From contig CALIEL010000175.1 of the NCBI GenBank assembly GCA_938022235.1, forward strand, positions 1-9,484: a DNA stretch of 9,484 nucleotides, given 5' to 3'. Below the pieces are notes generated by a model. The model was not told the origin of the DNA, made no database searches, and saw only the letters and a list, made by a program, of their open reading frames with translations. The translations under genes were made by a program, and so were the position numbers. This document shows, piece after piece, positions 7,040 through 9,484 of this stretch (positions are counted from its first letter, which is position 1; every line of letters starts with the position of its first letter). Origin of the DNA: Oribacterium parvum. Its GTDB lineage: Bacteria > Bacillota > Clostridia > Lachnospirales > Lachnospiraceae.

Positions 7040-7091
7040 AATAAAAAACTGATGCAAAAATTCCAAAAAGCAGTATAATAGTTTTTTTATT
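7040..7091. terminator. AT-only inverted repeat after the operon, possible weak terminator
   Basis: AATAAAAAACT (7040-7050) and AGTTTTTTTATT (7080-7091) are inverted copies apart from one extra T. They sit 3 nt after the fliB-like stop and end in a T-run. The stem has only one G-C pair and the loop is long, so termination strength is doubtful. Confidence 0.3.
7074..7079 (+). promoter_or_regulatory. Possible -10 box for the DUF1846 gene
   Basis: TATAAT is a perfect -10 hexamer, 102 bp before ATG 7182, but no good -35 box is found 16-18 bp upstream. It lies within the loop of the AT-rich inverted repeat at 7040-7091. It is the best promoter candidate in the 144-bp gap. Confidence 0.3.
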
Positions 7092-7181
7092 GTAGGGGAT
7101 TTGGAGTGGATTTCATGTAAAAGGAAGCTTCAGAAAAGAGCTTTTTGAAAAAATTAGCAGAGTAAAAAATAGGAGGGAAAG

Positions 7182-8666
7182 ATGGACAAGATCGGTTTTG
7201 ATAATGACCAGTATTTAAAAACCCAGTCAGAGCATATCAAGGAAAGAATTGCGAAGTTCGGCGGAAAGCTTTATCTGGAATTCGGCGGAAAACTTTTTGA
7301 CGATTATCATGCCAGCAGAGTGTTACCGGGATTTCATCCGGATAGTAAGATTAGGATGCTGGGGGAGCTTAAGGATGATGCGGAAATCGTGATTGCTATC
7401 CATGCCGGGGATATAGAGAAGAATAAGGTCAGAGGCGATTTGGGCATTACCTATGATATGGACGTGCTTCGTTTAATTGACGCTTTCCGGGGTTATGGTC
7501 TTTATGTGGGTTCTGTGGTTTTAACCCGTTTTGCCGGACAGGAAAGTGCCATTGCTTATCAGCAGAAGCTGGAGTCTTTGGGAATTAAGGTCTACCGTCA
7601 CTATTCCATTCCTTCCTATCCCTCCAATGTCCCCTTAATTATCAGTGACGAGGGCTTCGGAAAAAATGATTATATCGAAACCTCCCGCTCTTTAATTGTG
7701 GTAACAGCACCGGGACCGGGTTCAGGGAAGATGGCCGTTTGCCTTTCTCAGCTTTATCAAGAGCATAAGCATGGGGTAAATGCAGGATATGCCAAGTTTG
7801 AGACCTTCCCGATCTGGAATATTCCTTTGCAGCACCCGGTAAACCTGGCCTATGAAGCGGCCACAGCAGATTTAAATGATATCAATATGATTGACCCGTA
7901 TCACTTGGAGGCTTATGGTGTAAGCACCGTAAACTATAATCGTGATGTGGAGGTTTTTCCGGTCTTAAAGGCCATGTTTAATAAAATTTACGGAAGCTCT
8001 CCCTACCAGTCACCTACAGACATGGGTGTCAATATGGCCGGAAACTGTATTATCGATGAGGATGCGGTTTGTAAGGCCTCTCAACAGGAAATTATCCGAA
8101 GATATTACGCGGCTTTGGTGGAAAAAAGAAAGGGAAGCATTTCTTCTGATATAGTGGAGAAGGAAGAGCTTTTAATGGAGAAAGCCAATATCAGTATTGC
8201 GGATCGTCCCGTTGTTGCTGCTGCAAAGCAAAAGGCAGAACTGACCAATGGCCCCGCTGCCGCAATTTCTCTTCCGGATGGCAGCATTGTTACCGGTAAG
8301 ACAACCCCCTTATTGGGAGCTTGTGCAGCCATGCTTCTTAATGCTTTGAAAAAATGTGCGGGACTTCCGGATGATTTAAAGGTGATTTCTCCGGAAATCA
8401 TCGAGCCTATTCAGCATTTAAAGGTGGAGCATCTTGGCAATCATAATCCGAGACTTCATACCGATGAGATTTTGATTGCTTTAACAATTTCCGCCAATAC
8501 GGATGAAAATGCGGAAAAGTGTATGGAGCAGCTGGCACAGCTTAACCAGTGTGAAATGCATTCCACGGTGATTCTTTCTCAGATTGATGAGAAAACCCTT
8601 GGAAAATTGGGGATTCGTTTGAGCTGTGAGCCACAGTATCAAAATAAGAAATTATTCCATTCCTAA
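7182..8666 (+). CDS. UPF0371/DUF1846 family protein
   Basis: The 494-residue product has the length and order of motifs expected of DUF1846 (UPF0371). It opens with MDKIGFDNDQYLKTQSEHI and GGKLYLEFGGKLFDDYHASRVLPGF, has HAGDIEKNKVRGDLGITYD at 74-92, and a P-loop-like segment APGPGSGKMA at 176-185 (Lys183). HPVNLAYEAATADLNDINMI follows at 218-237, then SPTDMGVNMAGN at 277-288. Members are soluble and structures exist, but no biochemical role is firmly assigned; the glycine-rich loop suggests nucleotide or phosphate binding (inference). The start is secure: AGGAGG at 7171-7176 lies 5 nt before ATG. The gene stands alone between two gaps and looks monocistronic. Confidence 0.93.
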   Translation: MDKIGFDNDQYLKTQSEHIKERIAKFGGKLYLEFGGKLFDDYHASRVLPGFHPDSKIRMLGELKDDAEIVIAIHAGDIEKNKVRGDLGITYDMDVLRLIDAFRGYGLYVGSVVLTRFAGQESAIAYQQKLESLGIKVYRHYSIPSYPSNVPLIISDEGFGKNDYIETSRSLIVVTAPGPGSGKMAVCLSQLYQEHKHGVNAGYAKFETFPIWNIPLQHPVNLAYEAATADLNDINMIDPYHLEAYGVSTVNYNRDVEVFPVLKAMFNKIYGSSPYQSPTDMGVNMAGNCIIDEDAVCKASQQEIIRRYYAALVEKRKGSISSDIVEKEELLMEKANISIADRPVVAAAKQKAELTNGPAAAISLPDGSIVTGKTTPLLGACAAMLLNALKKCAGLPDDLKVISPEIIEPIQHLKVEHLGNHNPRLHTDEILIALTISANTDENAEKCMEQLAQLNQCEMHSTVILSQIDEKTLGKLGIRLSCEPQYQNKKLFHS

Positions 8667-8769
8667 ACGTCGGATGCGTAAAGGGAATCAGTACAATAGA
8701 ACTATCCTATATTGTTTACCGGATACATAATTTAGAAAAAACTGTCGGGGAAATACTTATTGAAAGATA

Positions 8770-8800
8770 AAATAAATCCTTGATGGTTTTTTCTTTTTTT
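8770..8800 (+). terminator. Weak terminator-like element after the DUF1846 gene
   Basis: A CC-TTGAT-GG mini-stem (8778-8786), flanked by A-rich sequence, is followed by T6-C-T7 (8787-8800). The long T-run fits intrinsic termination, but the stem is short and interrupted. Confidence 0.3.
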
Positions 8801-8804
8801 ATAA

Positions 8805-8824
8805 TTGTTAGTGTATACTAACAA
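8805..8824. promoter_or_regulatory. 20-bp near-palindromic operator candidate
   Basis: TTGTTAGTGTATACTAACAA has exact 8-bp arms around GTAT. The outer hexamers TTGTTA and TAACAA are those of the clostridial Rex operator (TTGTTAANNNNTTAACAA), but the distance between them is 8 bp, not 6. A different dimeric repressor is therefore equally possible. T-runs on the left and A-runs on the right rule out a terminator reading. Confidence 0.5.
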
Positions 8825-8833
8825 AAAAATAAC

Positions 8834-8851
8834 CTGTTAATTTTTTATCTA
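8834..8851. promoter_or_regulatory. Degenerate Rex-like site
   Basis: CTGTTAATTTTTTATCTA matches 11 of the 14 defined positions of TTGTTAANNNNTTAACAA with correct spacing. In such AT-rich DNA this can arise by chance; the redox role of the downstream gene makes Rex a reasonable guess. Confidence 0.25.
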
Positions 8852-8863
8852 TTATACATTCTG

Positions 8864-8911
8864 CACAAAAAATTAATTCTTTTTTTAAACAGAAAGAAAA
8901 AGTTTTTTGTG
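8864..8911. repeat. Inverted repeat CACAAAAAA / TTTTTTGTG flanking the -35 region
   Basis: CACAAAAAA at 8864-8872 and TTTTTTGTG at 8903-8911 are exact 9-nt inverted copies, 30 bp apart. Between them CTTTTT (8879-8884) and AAAAAG (8897-8902) can pair as well. The right arm runs into the extended -10 box. A split operator, a curved A-tract promoter element or chance are all possible. Confidence 0.3.
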
Positions 8912-8918
8912 TTATACT
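8910..8918 (+). promoter_or_regulatory. Extended -10 promoter of the NuoF/GltD-like gene
   Basis: TGTTATACT is an extended -10 (TGN + TATACT, 5 of 6 to TATAAT). The -35 at 17 bp (CAGAAA) is poor, as is often seen with extended -10 promoters. Predicted start of transcription is near 8925, giving a leader of about 68 nt. Confidence 0.5.
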
Positions 8919-8924
8919 GCGAGT

Positions 8925-8996
8925 ATGAACCCTAAGCTAGGGATGGAAGAGTCTATAGCAAGACGCAATAGCGTCTTGGCAAAGGAGAAAAAATGA
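8925..8996 (+). CDS. Possible 23-codon leader ORF overlapping the next start (ATGA)
   Basis: An ATG at 8925 opens 23 codons (MNPKLGMEESIARR, then a Lys-rich end) and stops with TGA at 8994-8996, overlapping ATG 8993 of the next gene. It covers nearly the whole leader including both hairpins. No ribosome binding site precedes it, and its ATG coincides with the predicted transcription start, so it would have to be leaderless or arise from an upstream promoter. It may be chance. Confidence 0.2.
   Translation: MNPKLGMEESIARRNSVLAKEKK
8930..8978 (+). promoter_or_regulatory. Two-hairpin mRNA leader
   Basis: Hairpin 1: CCCTA (8930-8934), 3-nt loop, TAGGG (8938-8942). Hairpin 2: CAAGACGC (8959-8966), loop AATA, GCGTCTTG (8971-8978), a perfect 8-bp stem ending 2 nt before the AAAGGAG ribosome binding site. 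GTCT at 8951-8954 could pair with AGAC at 8961-8964 as an alternative to hairpin 2. No known riboswitch class is recognised; there is no T-run, so this is not a terminator. Confidence 0.45.
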
Positions 8997-9484
8997 GCAG
9001 GTTAATAATTGTAACTGAAAATGAAGCCCAAAAAACCGTAGAAGGCCTTTACCGAGACATAGAGCGAAGAATTCAGGCGTCCCAGCCTGGTCTTTGTCCT
9101 GTTGACTTGGCGGAGGCTTTTGTTCATGTATGTCATTCCCAATCCTGTGGAAAGTGTACTCCCTGTAGAGTGGGACTTGGACAGTTGGAAGGTCTGATTG
9201 AATCCGTATTGGACGGTTCTGCGGATATGGATACTTTAAAGACCATCGAGAAAACTGCAGAAGGAATCTATAACTCTGCAGATTGCGCCATCGGATTTGA
9301 AGCGGCGAAGATGGTGCTTAGAGGAATCCGCGGTTTCTACGAGGACTATGCGGAGCACGTACAGCATGGACGTTGTTTTGCCAAGCTAAGCCAGCCGGTT
9401 CCTTGCGTATCCCTTTGTCCTGCCCATGTAGACGTTCCCGGATATGTTTCTTTGATTCATGAAGGTCGTTACGGAGATGCGGTA
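8993..9484 (+). CDS. NuoF-type Fe-S / GltD-like NAD(P)-dependent redox subunit, 3' end cut off
   Basis: The first 164 residues are present. HSQSCGKCTPCRVG at 48-61, with Cys52, 55 and 58, plus Cys98 in SADCAIG, form the 4Fe-4S site of the NADH-binding NuoF/HydB family (the N3-type cluster). CVSLCPAHVDVPGYV (138-152), with Cys138 and Cys142, is the start of the Fe-S region that precedes the FAD/NAD(P)-binding part of GltD, NfnB and dihydropyrimidine dehydrogenase-type flavoproteins. The flavin part is expected beyond the window. The NuoF flavin/NADH-binding domain itself is absent from the N-terminus. Clostridia often carry such a gene beside FeFe hydrogenase or formate dehydrogenase subunits, so a role in passing electrons between NAD(P)H and ferredoxin-linked enzymes is inferred. 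The start has AAAGGAG at 8981-8987, 5 nt from ATG. Confidence 0.82.
   Translation, partial: MSRLIIVTENEAQKTVEGLYRDIERRIQASQPGLCPVDLAEAFVHVCHSQSCGKCTPCRVGLGQLEGLIESVLDGSADMDTLKTIEKTAEGIYNSADCAIGFEAAKMVLRGIRGFYEDYAEHVQHGRCFAKLSQPVPCVSLCPAHVDVPGYVSLIHEGRYGDAV

Larger units (their letters stand above)
8667..8992. other. 326-bp AT-rich intergenic region with regulatory sites
   Basis: No gene with a credible start is seen here. The first 100 bp hold only weak structure (TATCC and GGATA arms near 8716-8738). From 8766 onward the region is very AT-rich and carries a T-run, a 20-bp near-palindrome, a Rex-like site, a long inverted repeat, an extended -10 promoter and a short structured leader, each listed separately. 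A TATAAT at 8800-8805, next to the palindrome, has no -35 at proper spacing. Direction and content suggest that it mainly serves the downstream gene. Confidence 0.6.

Noticed and set aside
6788..7078. Second + frame over the end of the FliB-like gene, considered as a frameshifted continuation
   Set aside because: The main frame reaches its stop at a normal family length with consistent composition, and the alternative frame has no ribosome binding site or recognisable domain.
8105..8401. Antisense frame inside the DUF1846 gene
   Set aside because: Lies fully opposite a well-supported gene with no start signals of its own.
8674..8730. 18-codon frame just after the DUF1846 stop
   Set aside because: No ribosome binding site and no promoter; length is within chance expectation.
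8925..8992. Known riboswitch in the leader of the last gene
   Set aside because: At about 68 nt with two simple hairpins it matched none of the conserved cores I compared (ZTP, preQ1, fluoride, c-di-GMP, THF, mini-ykkC); an Rfam/Infernal search would settle it.

Overview
The window looks like chromosomal DNA from a low-to-mid GC Gram-positive anaerobe of the Clostridia, most probably Lachnospiraceae. Pointers are the strong AGGAGG-type ribosome binding sites, the AT-rich gene boundaries with TATAAT-like -10 boxes, and the gene families present: a Cthe_2159-type carbohydrate-binding beta-helix protein, YitT, a FliB-type Cys-rich methylase, UPF0371/DUF1846 and a clostridial NuoF/GltD-type flavin iron-sulfur subunit. 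The genus cannot be fixed from the sequence. All real genes lie on the + strand. I see no tRNA, rRNA, CRISPR array, insertion sequence or phage gene.

Left part (1-2863): the 3' part of a secreted beta-helix protein with a long Gly/Gln/Asn-rich repeat region and a Lys/Asn/Ser-rich C-terminus. It is followed by a secreted L,D-transpeptidase of the YkuD fold with its own promoter. Both act outside the membrane, but no direct link between them can be shown.

Central part (2926-7037): a tightly packed four-gene operon (overlap 11 bp, gap 8 bp, overlap 10 bp) behind one good promoter and a 20-bp inverted repeat. The order is YitT-family membrane protein, a very divergent SLC13/ArsB-like membrane protein, tRNA-dihydrouridine synthase, and a FliB-like Cys-rich (probably Fe-S) lysine N-methylase. 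The mix of two membrane proteins with a tRNA-modifying and a protein-modifying enzyme is the least expected layout here.

Right part (7182-9484): a monocistronic-looking UPF0371/DUF1846 gene. A 326-bp AT-rich regulatory region follows, holding a 20-bp near-palindrome, a Rex-like site, an extended -10 promoter, and a short leader with two hairpins and a 23-codon reading frame. The last gene runs off the window. It starts with a NuoF-type 4Fe-4S domain followed by a GltD-type Cys region, as in subunits that route electrons from NAD(P)H to hydrogenase or formate dehydrogenase in clostridia.

Nothing here is a clear undescribed system. The best leads are the divergent permease and its operon, the FliB-like protein with no flagellar gene nearby, and the leader and operator region before the last gene.
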